The position numbers and the translations under genes were made by a program. The notes beneath the pieces are model-generated. The model searched no databases and was not told the origin of the DNA. It saw only the letters and a program-made list of their open reading frames with translations. A stretch of 64,000 nucleotides of DNA from Anthopleura xanthogrammica (Eukaryota > Cnidaria > Anthozoa > Actiniaria > Actiniidae), in NCBI GenBank assembly GCA_964019055.1, contig OZ025217.1, forward strand, positions 1,255,501 through 1,319,500, written 5' to 3'. Positions 38,850 to 51,132 of this stretch are shown piece after piece (within the stretch, counting starts at the first letter, position 1; every line of letters begins with the position of its first letter).

Positions 38850-41800
38850 CTACGGTTTCGTCGTTTGAGGAACAAATACAGTTTCCTTGATTGTAACGAT
38901 TTGTGTGTCAGACGTCTGAGTTTTCTGGTATCTTTCTCTTGCTTTTGATCGCATCACACTAGAAATGGTGGGAGAAAAGTTGGCACTGTCTATGGACCTC
39001 AGTGAACCACTTCCAAGACCTCGTAATTTCTCGTGGATACCAGCTGTGACCTGGAAAAAGAATGTATGGTTTTTTCATAAAGATTTTGTCGAATAAGTTC
39101 GGGTAGGAATGGAAAAAAAACGACTTCCTGGTTCAAAACGAAAAGCAGTTTTATAAAGATTTTTCTTGCATTTTCTTTGAGTCACTGAGGATTTGTTGTC
39201 CAGTTTTAATTCTTTCAGGCGGAAGTATATTCATTTATTTTATAATTCGCCAACTGAGGGCAGGTGATGAAGAAAGACTTCCGGGTCCGAAACCAAAAGC
39301 TGTTTTATAAAAAATTTTCATTTTTTTCTTCGTGACTGGATTTCTTGTCAAAAGTTCTAGCTGTTTCAGGTGGAGGATAAATCATTGAAAACATTTTTCG
39401 CTTATATTTTAGCCGTTTTTGTGAGCAGTTGGACCGGGAAATACGTCACAACTTAACAGCTCTTATAGGACACGAAATTCCCTACAACGCTTTCTCATCA
39501 AAGATAAAGTTATTTAGAACATTATCCGCTTTATTTTAGCGGCTTTTGTGAGCAGTTGGACCCGGAAATGCGTCACAACTTAAGAGCTCCAAGGGAACAA
39601 CTTGCCATGTACTATCTTATTGCCTACTAACCGGTTCTTTGAGCCCAGAACCTTCTTTTCCAAGTCCTTCACCAGCCTTCCAACCCATTTTTTCCAGCAT
39701 TTTTCGTCCTTTATTTTCTGAGTTAATAGGCCTGAAATAAGAATAATAACATTTGAAAAATATTTCCGTATTTGCTTCTCATTTCCAATTACTTTCATTT
39801 CATTTATCTTTAATTCTCTCCATTTATCATAAAGGAAATAAAGAATTAAGAGAAAAATATCATATGCCCTTGGCAGGACTCGAACCCACGGTTTCGGTAT
39901 ACTAGTCTGACGTGTTAACCACTACACTACAAGGACCAACCACGCTGGTTACGCAACCAGGCAATGTTGATACACAATTCTTTATTCTATTATTCACACC
40001 GAACACAGAAAGGAAATAGTTTGATTCATCTGCGTAGGGAGGGAATACCTCACCAAGCTACCGACCACCCCCCCCCCCCCCCCGGATGTTCACAACATTA
40101 GAGACTGTTAGACTAACCTGTGGACTGATGCAGGAGGGGCATCAGGTAATTCAACTGGTACATCACTTCCAACCTTGATTCGTCTAGACATAAAAACGAT
40201 GAAATGAGTTGAGCTATGTTACTCTATTTCAACAAACAGGGAATCAAGGAGGCATAGTGCTACTGCATGGTTGTACATGCCTTTCACCTCTAGGCTCTCG
40301 GGTTCAATACCTGAAATTTTTATACGAATATGAATGGCTACTGGGAATTTTCTGTTGAAATCCAGCTCAAACAGTAGGAGTATGCCAAAAATTATGGGCA
40401 GACAAAGCCTCTGTAGAATGTTAAATTGTGTCAAAGAAATTTATGATTGTTCACCTCAGATCTGCTCGATCTCTGTATTTTCGTTTATTCGGAACATCTA
40501 TATCTTCTTCATAGGCTTCTTTCTGGAAAAAAAAATTCAGGATAAATAATTAGAAAAGTCATTCAAAGGTCTTGGTTATAGGTATGTCAAACCATACTGT
40601 AAGTGTCATCATTCAAGGAGAATCAAGGGCAGGTCCACTCGCCTCTCGCCTCTGGGGTTTCGGGTTCGATTTTTGGACTGTGCATCTCATGCGAGTAGAG
40701 TTTGTTAGGTTTCTCCCTTGATTCAAAGGTTTTTGTCCAGGTTCTCGGGTTCTTCTCCCTCTGCAAAACCTAACGCGCTAAATCCCTATTCAATCTGTGA
40801 GTTAGCCGTGCCCTGACTTTGATTAGCAGAGAGTCGAGGTTGTTTCAGAGTTCGATCTGTGAGGTTATTTCAGGATATCGATAAAATTTTTAGTTTTTTT
40901 ACTGATAAGGAATAATACACAAGGGAATGACATGAACAGACCTCTAAACCATATGCCTTCTTCAAATTCCTCAGGAGCTTCTTTCTTTTGTCTTCAGAAC
41001 TTAAGTTTCCTTGTGAATTAGTATTGGATTCACAAACTGGAAGAAAATAAGAATCTAAGTTTTATTGAGGGGCGCGAAAACAATCATCAACACTATCAAT
41101 ATTGATATCAAAGTCACCACCAACACCATCATCATCATTATCATCTGCAGCATCACCATCATCATCATCTGCAGTATCACCATCATCATTATCATCATCA
41201 TCATCTGCAGTATCACCATCATCATCATCATTATCATCATCATCATCATCATTATCATCCGCACCATCATCATCATTATCATCCGCAGCATCACCATCAT
41301 CATCATCACCACCACCACCATCAGCAGCAGCAGCAGCATCACCATCATCACCATCATCACCATCATCTGCAGCATCACCATCACCATCATAATCATCACC
41401 ATCATCATCATCATCACCATCATTATCATCACCATCATCTGCAGCATCACCATCATCATAATCATAACCATCACCACCATCATTATCATCATGATCTGCA
41501 TCATCACCATCATCATCATCATTATCATTACCATCATCATCATTAACATCATCATCATTATCATTACCATCACCAACATCACTAACTTTCAATATAATTA
41601 TCATCATGATCACTATGATCTTACCTTCATCACTGTTCACCACTGCTGACAGTTTTGCTTGAACCAAACCTGGTTCACAATCATCACATGTCTCATTCCC
41701 TTGATGGATATGAATAGCAAGGCTTGTCCCTCCAACTTTTAGTACATCTCTATGAGTTAACACATGTGGGTCACTTTCTTCAATGCCCTACAATAAAAAG

Positions 41801-44800
41801 AAATACTACTGTATTTTGGCCTGACAATAGAGACCTTGCACCATCATGTGATGGCAGCCATGACAGGAGCCAGGAACAATTGATTCTGGTCTAATCTGAT
41901 TTACACAAAAAAGAATTCAATTTCCAAGGGGGAAAAGACTCTATTGCTGCACTTCCTGTCATGGCTACCATAATGTGATGGTGCAAAGCTTCTATAAGAA
42001 AAAAAAACCTTAATCAATATACCCTCATTAACATTCTGTAATTCTGGGATGTGGAACAAAAATATTAGGTTTGTAAGAGGTGTGGTTCTAAAACCCAGAA
42101 TCGACATTGGACCTTCACAGCTCATAATTATTATGAATCATCCTTAAATATTATATAGGAATCCTATTGTCATACCTGTCCAAGTCGCTCTTCATTCAAG
42201 AAGGAACCATTTTTACTCCCCAAGTCAGTAATGAAATACTGTCTCCTCTCTTGATCATATGATATCCTACAGTGATACTAAAAAAGGATGAAGCCGTCAG
42301 TTGGATAAGTCAGTGCTTGAAGTAGGCAATAATATAAGGGTAGTTCCTAACATCAAAAGAGACCCTATTCAGTTAAAAGAGGTTCTATTCAGTCAATAAA
42401 TATTTTGTTTTAAGAGAGCATTATCAACCTATACCTATAGTAAAAAGGTGCTTAAAATCTAAAATTTCATTTATGCTTCTAAATTTTGAATTTTGAGAAA
42501 ATTACATATGGATGTCAGATGACTGGATCTGGGAACGAAAACAAAATCCTTGAAATTTCAGCTTTCGAAAGGGTAAGAATAATCATAATGTATAGCAAAA
42601 ACATGCCCAACCTCTAAAATTTGATTTATCCTTCTAAATTCGGAATTTTTAACGATTTTTTATTTTTGGAAAATCCGGAACCGAGCATGGCTGGAATGGA
42701 TCGGACTTCGCTTGTCTGGATTCTCCCGGATCGAAAACTTTTTTTACATCGAATTTGCAGCTTCTATCCTATAATTTATATTTTAATATTCATAACTAGT
42801 AAGTTTATGCTGAAATGTTACGAAAAAAATTAGGGTTTATAAATTTTTTTCATAATTTGAATTGCAAAAAAATTCAAATATTTGATTGCAAAAAGTAGTG
42901 TTTCTTGCCTGGCCATCCACCAACACTCAAACAGTTTAGTACTTTAGAGACTTTCATGTGTTACCAAAGTCTATTGAGTGGGGTGAAGGCAATGTTTTCC
43001 AAGGTTCTATGGTTTCCACATGTAGATGAACAAATGCCATTGACAGTCAATCCCTTTCATCCACATTGTGGTACCTTTTCGTGCATTTTTCTCTCACTAT
43101 TCCTTCTTGTATGTAACTTAAATTGTCTATAGATAATTCTTGGAGTCAAGTAATCAGTTTCCTGTAGTTACTTGTTTACAAAATTATCATAATTCTGACT
43201 AAAAACTACTCTGAAATCACTAAATTATCATATCATCAAAATGTCATGAATAAAGTAGTAGTTTAGTGTTTTGTATTGGATATGCCTTTACCTTACTAAT
43301 AGATACATCAGGTATTCTTATTCCATGCCCAACTTCCTTTTCTCTAAAAACAACAAACAACCGTTAGGATACATGAATATTGCATTACAATAGACTGGCT
43401 CATTGAGCCACAGGTAGCCCAGTAGACGTATAGAGGAGTTTTACAGCAATTGTGCACAACAAAAAGATTTTAAATTTTAAATTAAAAAAAAAAATTTAAT
43501 CAAAATTTTCTCCTGTAATTAGAAAATTAAAATTAATGTCCTACAACATAGCTGGCATGAAACCCCCACGAAATGAATCAACCCAATTTAACAACTGGAC
43601 GGATGGATCAATCATATTCAGACACTCAGGGCTAAAAATACACTGTAATGGCCAGTCAATGGACCACTGTCCCATACAGTCCGACATAGCATAGCTAACT
43701 ATGGACATAGAAAGGCATCGTGTCTGACGGTTCAGCAGCTGTTATATTTAGCCCTGGACAACAACAACAACAAGGTACTTAAGCATCATCAAACATCAAG
43801 GTCAAATGCCAAAAAGGATTATGGCAAGAGCATGTTTTTCAAAATGGTTTTTGGTGCCCACTCTGTCCTCCTTGGCCATTCTCTCTAGGATGTGAAAAAG
43901 CACCAAGTGACGTTCTAGCAAGGAAATTTAAGCCACTGATAACGGTATGTGCACAAAAGCCTTTTGAAAATGTGCTTGTGCCATCTTTTTGGCATCTGCA
44001 TCCTCGATGTTTGATGATGGTTAAGGTTCGTAACAACACTCAAATAACTGTTGCTTGATGAGAATACCTTCCAAGGGTTCCACCAGTAAATGTAATGATA
44101 AATAATGTTCCAATCTTCAACTTGTCTGATTCTGTCACTATGGCTCTTATACATGGTGCAACCTTGTGTACTTTCTCTTCTATCACATCATCATCATCAT
44201 CATCATCATCTAAATCTCTGTCATCATCATCATCATCTTCATCGGTACTAATAATTTCTCCAGAACTACATTCTTCATCAGAACTTGATTTGACTTTAAT
44301 AACTTTTCTTTTTTTTGTTGGTTTTGATTTCTTTTTCTTCTTTGGAGGTTTATCTTGTTTGTCGTTGTTTTGCTCATTTGTATTTTCTTCTGGAAGTACC
44401 TCAACTTGCGAGTGGAATTTATAGCTCTTACTTGTTTCATCATAGAAGTAATATGTTCCAGTTTGGTTGTTGTAATACAAGCAGCTATTCTGTCGTGTCA
44501 GAAAATAATGTTTAGTTTTGCAGGAATCAAGTGTGGCATAGCTGTAGTGTACCCCCTAAACTGCAATAGAATACCCTAAATGAGGACAACGAACCCCCTA
44601 ATTAGAAAATATCCAATGTAAAATGAACTCTTTTTAATGAACAGAAATACGAGAAGATTTGTCATTTTTTAATTTTAATTTGTCATTTTTTAATTTGAGA
44701 ATGAATTCTTTTTGTTTTTGATTTGGTGATTCAAAACTCCCTCGCTTTTTTTTGGTTTGGCACTTCAGCAGTCAAACCCCCTAACCAAAATTTTGACCTC

Positions 44801-46818
44801 CCCTCCCCCCCAGCAAAAATCATGGAACTGTCCCTGATGAATTTAGCTATAAATGCCCTACAAAGCATAGCACTGATGGGAGGAATGTGGTTTAAGGGGG
44901 AAGAGAAGTAGGACTGTACTCACAGGATCATAATATAACCCACAATTCCAGTCATAGTATAGACCAGTCCTCTCATCATAGACAAATCCACTTTTACTCA
45001 TGGCTTGTGTGGCAGCCTCTTCAAGAACAGCTTTGATGTCCTGTAAAATTTATAATAAAAAAATTACATACTGACAAATATACTCATGTGCCATCTAGTG
45101 AACTTGGACTTGAGGTTTTGATTTATAGAGTGGTTTTGATATGAGTGGGAAACAATACTACACAATGTCATGCTTACTGCATGTACATGTATAGTATCAG
45201 TGTGACAATCCATACATTGAAATGGTCTCCCATTGTTCTTATGCAGTTCATCTAGCTGCAGTATCCAAGCCATGGTTACAGTAAGTTTCACTACAGCTAC
45301 AAATAGAGCGGTTTTCATAAGAGTGTGAAATGCACTATATAAGAACTCCCATTATCATATGGTACTGACTTACAGCACGTACACGGTATAACATGACATA
45401 ACATTGAAATGGCTTCCCATTGTCTTCCAGTAATTCATCCAATTGCAATGCATAGTTACGGCTACGGTAAGATATGGAATGGTTACAGAATTTGCTGTAT
45501 CGTTTCCCACTCATATGAAAACCGCTCTATGCTGTACTAACCTTTGAATCATTTTCACTGGAATTAAGATGACTGTTCAATGAGTTTGAAAGTTGTTGTT
45601 CTGACTCTGCTGAATATCTTTCTCTTTGACCTACATAAGAAAAAAAACAGGCAAAAACATTCACTTAAATAAAATCATTTGAAAAAAAGCTTGTGGACGA
45701 AAAAAAAAACATCAAAAAATAATTTAAAAAATTTATGATTTATAAAGCACTCTTTCTACGTACAGTGTATATATTTCATTTATGCTTTTAAATTTTGAAT
45801 TTCGAAAGATTTTCTATTTTGGAAAATCCAGAATTGCATATGGATGTCGGATGACTGGATCTGAGATAAAAAAAAAATTCATTGAAATTTAAACTTTTTG
45901 AAAAAGTAAGGATAATCTTTATGTATAAAAAAAACATGCCCAACCTCTAAAATTTGATTTATGCTTCTAAATTCTGAATTTGGAACGATTTTATATTTTG
46001 GAAAATCCGGAACCGAGCATGGCTGGAATGGATCGGACTTCGCTGGACTGGATTCTTCCGGATCGACATTTTTTTTTACATTGAATTTGCAGCTTTTATC
46101 CTATAATTTGTATTTTTAATATTCATAACTGGTAAGTTTATGCTGAAATTTTCCACAAAAAAAATGTTTCCAAAAAAAATCAGGATTAATATATTTTTTC
46201 ATAATTTGAAAACATTATATTTGATCCAAAAAATAGTAGATATAATAAAAACCAGGTGGTCTGACTAGGCACGCAAAGCATGATTTCCTGATCGGAAAAA
46301 GAATCAATCCCATTACCGCACACTCAATTCACTTGAGTTTCATAGCAGCCATCTTGAAAAGAAGCTAAATATGAGCGACTTTCTTGCCAATATATCTTTT
46401 CTTATTGAAAATGAGACACTCTCAATAACAGATAAAAAGATTTTCTTAAGGTTTAAGGCATCCTGGAGATTTTAGTTAAATCATGCCAAGGAATTGAGAA
46501 AGCTTTTCGGCAGCTTCTTGGAGATTGTTTATCAATGGTAATTCTTTAATAAAAAAACATGCATAATAACCTAACCAATGGCAATAACTTCCTAGTCTCA
46601 TCTAGACATCATATTCTTTGAAGCAGAAAATTTTAAGCCTAAATGACCCTTGCATTGTACTTGAATGCCATATTGTTTTGTTTTGATTTCCCCCTCTTCA
46701 TCAATGATTGGGCTTGAAATGACACATGGGATTGGTTCTTTTTCTGAAAAGTGATTCACAATCTGATTGGATAATCATTTTTCCTCAGATCACCTGGAAA
46801 GGCAGGAATTACTCCTAG

Positions 46819-46849
<31 letters not shown>

Positions 46850-47414
46850 TGGCCAGGACTTGAACCGAAGACCCCCCACACACAACTGAGTCAACCAACT
46901 GAGCCAACTGTGTGGAGGTTACTGTATCTCCCACCCCCTCATAGGAAGACAATGACACCTCAACCCAATGAAGTAAAATAGGATATAGGTATTCTTCTGG
47001 TGAATGTGACATCATAGCCACCATTGTGGTTGACTTTGACAAAAGATTTAGACTTGGTTTCTTTTGTTATGTATGTCAACCAACATGGCGGCCACAACTC
47101 TTCTGTTCTTTTATTCTTGTGGGAAAGGAAGCATTTCACCAATACTTACAAGCCTTAGAGAGTTCTTCTTTCTCTTGTTTCCACTTCCTTCTCTCATCAT
47201 AAAGCTCTTTCCTCAGCGCATCCAAATCTCTCTTCAGATTGATAACATGTCCTTCTGCATTATCTTTCTCATATTCAACCTTCTTCAACTTTTTTTGGCA
47301 ACTTTTCACTTCTTCTTTTAGGTTTTTCAGCTCAGATATTAACTCTGAAACTTGGTTCTTAAGAGCTTGGTTTTCTTTCTGAACTTGGTCGACTCCCAGT
47401 GAATCTGTGGCCAT
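38850..47414 (-). CDS. AGGF1: AGGF1: angiogenic factor with G-patch and FHA domains (579 aa)
   Basis: Exons: 47414-47150, 45630-45542, 45040-44924, 44489-44068, 43343-43292, 42277-42176, 41787-41625, 41036-40942, 40522-40455, 40183-40118, 39731-39632, 39050-38850; sum 1740 nt. Residues about 10-88 are a coiled coil rich in Lys/Glu. An OCRE domain spans exons 3-4 ([29 protein letters not shown]). It is followed by a Lys-rich stretch and Asp tracts from GAT repeats. FHA covers about 270-375, with core elements in [10 protein letters not shown] and [15 protein letters not shown]-patch is at about 485-510 ([20 protein letters not shown]). The C-terminal KARERYQKT motif resembles the vertebrate KARERF segment. 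Human AGGF1 is 714 aa; this one is shorter. In vertebrates it is linked to RNA processing and angiogenic signalling; the role here is inferred. A cag acceptor just 5' of the ATG suggests an upstream non-coding exon. Confidence 0.97.
39865..39936 (-). pseudogene. tRNA-like sequence, degenerate, anticodon position AGU
   Basis: Read from 39936 the 72-nt sequence has full tRNA geometry: acceptor GTCCTTG/CAAGGGC, D-arm GTGT/ACAC with A box TAGTGTAGTGG, T arm GTGGG/CCTGC with B box GGTTCGAGTCC. The loop CTAGTAT would give anticodon AGU (Thr), but its stem TCAGA/ACCGA has two mismatches. It lies in the AGGF1 intron between 39731 and 40118. Either a decayed tRNA-Thr or the head of a tRNA-derived SINE. 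Confidence 0.6.
40610..40870 (+). mobile_element. SINE family B with direct-repeat tail
   Basis: Related head (tcgcctctcgcctctggggt, then ttcgggttcgatttttggac) but a different body (tttgttaggtttctcccttg) and a tail built of gttagccgtgccctgacttt units. Further copies: 4215-4330 (+), 6360-6520 (-), 7600-7770 (-), 40230-40320 (-), 24400-24540 (+, tail only). Confidence 0.6.
41100..41580 (-). repeat. 480-bp ATC/GAT triplet array with CAG/CTG interruptions
   Basis: Intron of AGGF1, 45 bp beyond the donor of exon 7. Units are mostly ATC with ACC, ATT and a recurring atctgcagcatcacc motif, implying higher-order duplication. Long frames on both strands are consequences of the triplet periodicity. 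Confidence 0.9.
42455..42852 (+). repeat. Dispersed repeat, about 400 bp, second copy at 45770-46206
   Basis: Both copies contain atgtcagatgactggatctg-type, tggaaaatccggaaccgagc and atggctggaatggatcggac segments in the same order and orientation. They sit in two introns of AGGF1. No coding capacity or terminal repeats recognised. Confidence 0.75.
46840..46919 (-). mobile_element. tRNA-derived SINE head
   Basis: The minus strand reads AGTTGGCTCAGTTGGTTGA (A-box-like), then GGTCTTCGGTTCAAGTCC (B-box-like), but the arms do not fold into a functional tRNA. It lies in the first AGGF1 intron (45631-47149). Distinct in sequence from the main SINE of this window. Confidence 0.5.
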
Positions 47415-47932
47415 GTTAAGCTCTGGAAACAGCAAACACAGAAAACATTTTGCATGAGGACGATTCTGACTTTGAAGGCCAAGAACAGCGTTTTTGAAGC
47501 TCCTAAGAGCATGTTTACAAAAGAAAACAAAGCTATTTACAAAAATGTAATATCCTTCGATCTAAATGAGGCTCTCAAATCTTTTTCGCGCTGTTTTGGG
47601 TAAAGAAATAAGGTCAGAAATCAAGAAAACAAAAAGACACTAAATCGTCCGCCATTTTGGATTTATGTACCAGTCTTTCTTTGCGTCGTGTCTTTACAAG
47701 GAACGCCTGGCGGAAACGGCAGATATGGCAGGTGCAAAGACCCCATCTCCATGTAAACCATATGAAAACAACCCATACCTCATGGAATATTGTCTCTTTA
47801 TACTATCGTTCCCGTTGCGCGTGTCCATTTTAACGATACGCTTACGTAAACATAGTTTTACTACTATTTTCTATTTTGAAAAATGTGTTTATAATAACTA
47901 ATCAAATTCGCGATCTTGACAATCCAGGAGCC
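47415..47932. promoter_or_regulatory. Bidirectional promoter between AGGF1 and the CXorf65-like gene
   Basis: The two ATGs face away from each other 518 bp apart. Near 47650 the sequence contains CCGCCATTTTGG, a match to the YY1 core GCCATNTT; the same motif recurs at 49371 in intron 2 of the plus-strand gene. No TATA box is evident. A shared promoter is inferred from spacing. Confidence 0.5.
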
Positions 47933-50634
47933 ATGTTTGTGACCGTACGCTATGCAGGTAGGTGGGAATAAGCCCTCCGTTTTACTTAATTAAGAGCTGT
48001 TTTGAATACAACCAATTCTTTTAAAAAGAAAACCTCCTAAGAGATAAGTGAATTCAAAACGGTGCACGATTCTTAAGCGCTATGCTTTTACACTTAAAAT
48101 AATTCTTAAGAGTAATTTTTCGATGATCAGTAGAACCTGTAAATCAAGCAAAAATCCTCAAATGAATGTGACATTGAACTTACAATTTCTAATACAAGAG
48201 GCATTTAATTTTTTCCTTTTTTAGAGAAGACGTTTGGTGGTTTCTTTTCTTTAAAAAAATTAGAAAATATTTAGCAATGAAGTTTAAATGTTAAAGCTAC
48301 ATTTCTAGAAATGCTTTTTTTTGGGTTCGCGCTCTTCCTAGCTAGGCACCGGATCCTGAGGATCAAGGAAATGTCACAGATAAGAACCTTTAAAATCTAA
48401 CAAGTTCTTGCCGTTGTTCTAAAGAATAAAACAACAATTACAGTTTTCATGAAGAGATTAAAATTCATTCCCGCAAAGTAAGATAACTTTGCTGAAATCT
48501 GCGTGGCCTTTGTTTTAAAGATTGATCAGTATTTAAGCAACAATTCCCGCCATGTTTCTGCCGTAAAGTTCAATTTTCATCTTAATATTCAAGTCAAGTT
48601 TCAGTCGTGAAACGCTCGATTAAGGCAAGCATTACGCAGACAATCGATTGAACACTCTCTGTATTTGGACTTTTAGGCGAGTTCTTTCTTCGAATCGAGT
48701 TTGGTACACATATCTTTATTTCAAAAAATCCACTTTCTTCCACAGATCTTTGCTACCTGTTTTTAAGATTTAAAGAAATACAACAATTTGACGAATAAAT
48801 ATGTTCAAATTGAACAGCTGAAAGGACAGAACTTTTCACTGATTCTGACACCAAAATTACCTTATGATTCGACTACAATGGCAAACATTTCAAATTTAAA
48901 AGAAAATTTGGGTTTTAATTTCATCATTTAAAGTAATTTGTCGTCATTGATTTTGAATTTTGAATTTTGAATTTTCAGATGACAGACGAGAACTGTTTAA
49001 TCCGGATTGTAGAAGCTGTTTGTTGCTAAACAACATCAAAGAACGTTGTGACTGTGACGAAGATGGTAAATATAGCATCTTTTGTTTCCATGGCAATAAA
49101 CCACCTTGACATCCAAACTGAATCAAATCCAATGTAAATTATTTCAAAACCCTCAAAAATAAGATCTCGTTCAAAGTCTTGTCGAACAACCATAAAAATA
49201 AAGAAAGGTAAAGGTGTCTTCAAAAAACTTCCTAAATTTATTTTGTAGGTTTTGTATATTCAGCTTGTTGCTATATTCCTTATTTTATGTCTTTTTGATT
49301 CTTTGTTATATTTCTTGTATATACATATCATTTAGTTTTTTTCTTGCGTTCATGTGACGTCATAAAGCCGCCATTTTGGGTGAATTCAATAATTTGTTCT
49401 TTTGCTTCTCAGCCATTCATCTCATACTATTAATTACTGTATTTTCTCTTATCTTTAAAGATATCGTGGATCTATCAGATGAAACGGGCTGCCTTAAGAA
49501 CCTGATGAAGCATCCTTTGGAATACGCAACGAAATTCCTGACAAGTAGAGAAATTCTTGTTCTAGTCAAGGGAGAAAGTAAGTCATTCTGGTAGTACGCA
49601 GCCCCCTTATCAGTTTTGCATAAGATTCGAAAATCCTGAGTATGGAGTGTGGGAGCTAATTAAGTACGAAGCTATGGATATTCGTACTGCGCGTGACCGA
49701 AAAAATGGCGAGAAAGTGTGCAATTTGTCGCTCCTTTCTCGACGCTGACCAAGAGAAACGCAGATGTTTCTGCGCATCCTTACTGTACACGTGAGGGCGT
49801 AACCTCTAATTCATTAATCCTCTCGCTGCTTTAATTCAAAGCATTTATTCATTTCATCCCTAGAGACTGATGGCAATCACATGACGTTTGTACCTCTACT
49901 AGAAAGTTTAGAAGACAATAAAGAATTTTTAGGTGTGTTCAAGAGACCATTTACCGGCTTTATACTGTGGGAGTATACCTCTCAGTCCTTTATGGTCTTG
50001 GTGAGTTGGCCATGTTGTCTTAGGTAGACAACGGTGCTCTTGTTCTAAGGGCTTACTCAAAATTTTGTTCCTATTTTTGTTTTTCAATTTAAAGATGTTG
50101 ATAATTTTGCTTGCAAACCGATTCCTGAGTAAGGCTGTGTGGAATAGATAAAACCGATTCCTGCCTACCCAAATGACTTGCGCAGTCTTCGAGCGCCAGA
50201 TTAGCACCTAGTCCCCCATTCATTTCAGTCAGTAGATAAAACGTAGAAAAACCTTTCATATTATGTAGGTTTTATATCGAAAATCGTTATAAATACCATG
50301 TACCCCGCATGAAAAATGAACAGTCCCTAGCACACGAGATAAGATAATTGTTAAAAATGATTTTTATTCGTTTAAAGAACGACTCAACCCACCACCGCCG
50401 AAACAAAAGGAGGAAAAACACTCTTCGCCACGGAATTCCGCAAGAGGAATACATCCCGGCTTAGGTCCAAAAAGAACGTCGTTTGCTCCTAGACCGAGCA
50501 AAAACCTCGGGATCCCGCAACAATCCCGCAATTTGCTCAGTCCAAATATGGGCAGAAGATCAAGTCGAGCCCGCAGTCAAAGTGTTCAGCTGTCACATAC
50601 TCCTAATCTTAACTTGCTAAGAAAGCCGCGATAG
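47933..50634 (+). CDS. CXorf65/C22orf15-like small protein (184 aa)
   Basis: Exons: 47933-47957, 48979-49065, 49461-49577, 49864-49932, 50378-50634; all introns are phase 1 and the total is 185 codons with the stop. The start MFVTVRYAD and the following ELFNPDCRSCLLLNNIK resemble the ubiquitin-like N terminus of human CXorf65 (MFIFIKHGD, then NTNCAVVLLL). Exon 3 matches best: VDLSDETGCLKNLMKHP and EYATKFLTSREILVLVK against the human LCEQTGK and EYASKYLTARSTYYVCKV. Then FVPLLESLED (human FVPLLKN). The C-terminal 85 residues are Pro/Arg/Ser-rich and disordered. Human CXorf65 is 183 aa. Function of the family is unknown. The first exon has only eight codons, so automated annotation could miss it. 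Confidence 0.88.
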
Positions 50635-50785
50635 CTACATTCATATGTACAACAAGAGTGATGGGCATATGAAACAATGAATGATATTGAACTCAAATTT
50701 AAATCTAAACTTTAAAAGTATTAACTATTCGTGGTACTTTTTTCGGGACGTCTCGACTTCGCACAATGATCTGCGCAATGAGGCT

Positions 50786-51001
50786 TTTTACAGCGCGACG
50801 CGCAAAAGTATGACCACATTTAATGTATTCGCATACTTCTATACATGATATTTTGTAATTTAAACAGATACATTTGATGCCAAGCTGTCTGGTTTTACCA
50901 AATAAGGGGTGTAAAAACTCGTTTGGCAGCAAAAAAACTTGTGCATAGAAGTATGCGAATATATTAAAAGTGTTCATACTTTTGCGCGTTGCGCTGTAAA
51001 G
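50786..51001. mobile_element. Foldback element downstream of the CXorf65-like gene
   Basis: Left arm tacagcgcgacgcgcaaaag and right arm cttttgcgcgttgcgctgta are inverted with mismatches, and attcgcatacttctat / atagaagtatgcgaat pair inside. A cagcgcgacgcg motif recurs near 59503. Confidence 0.65.
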
Positions 51002-51041
51002 CATGAGAATAGATCTTTCCAAATTCACTCGAGTGACCAGG

Positions 51042-51132
51042 AAACAATGGCTCCAAGTCGAGGTTGGACTTGATAAATACGAGGAAAGTGTAGGACCCGA
51101 TCAAGTCCAACCTCGACTTGGAGCCATTGTTT
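51042..51132. repeat. Perfect hairpin with 33-bp arms
   Basis: 51042-51074 is the exact reverse complement of 51100-51132 (aaacaatggctccaagtcga ...). Loop 25 nt. The remainder of 50635-51728 holds no feature I can name. Confidence 0.85.

Noticed and set aside
41055..41763. Long Met-, Asp- and Ser/Ile-rich reading frames on both strands
   Set aside because: All are produced by the ATC/GAT triplet array in an AGGF1 intron. Only 41625-41787 is coding, as AGGF1 exon 7.
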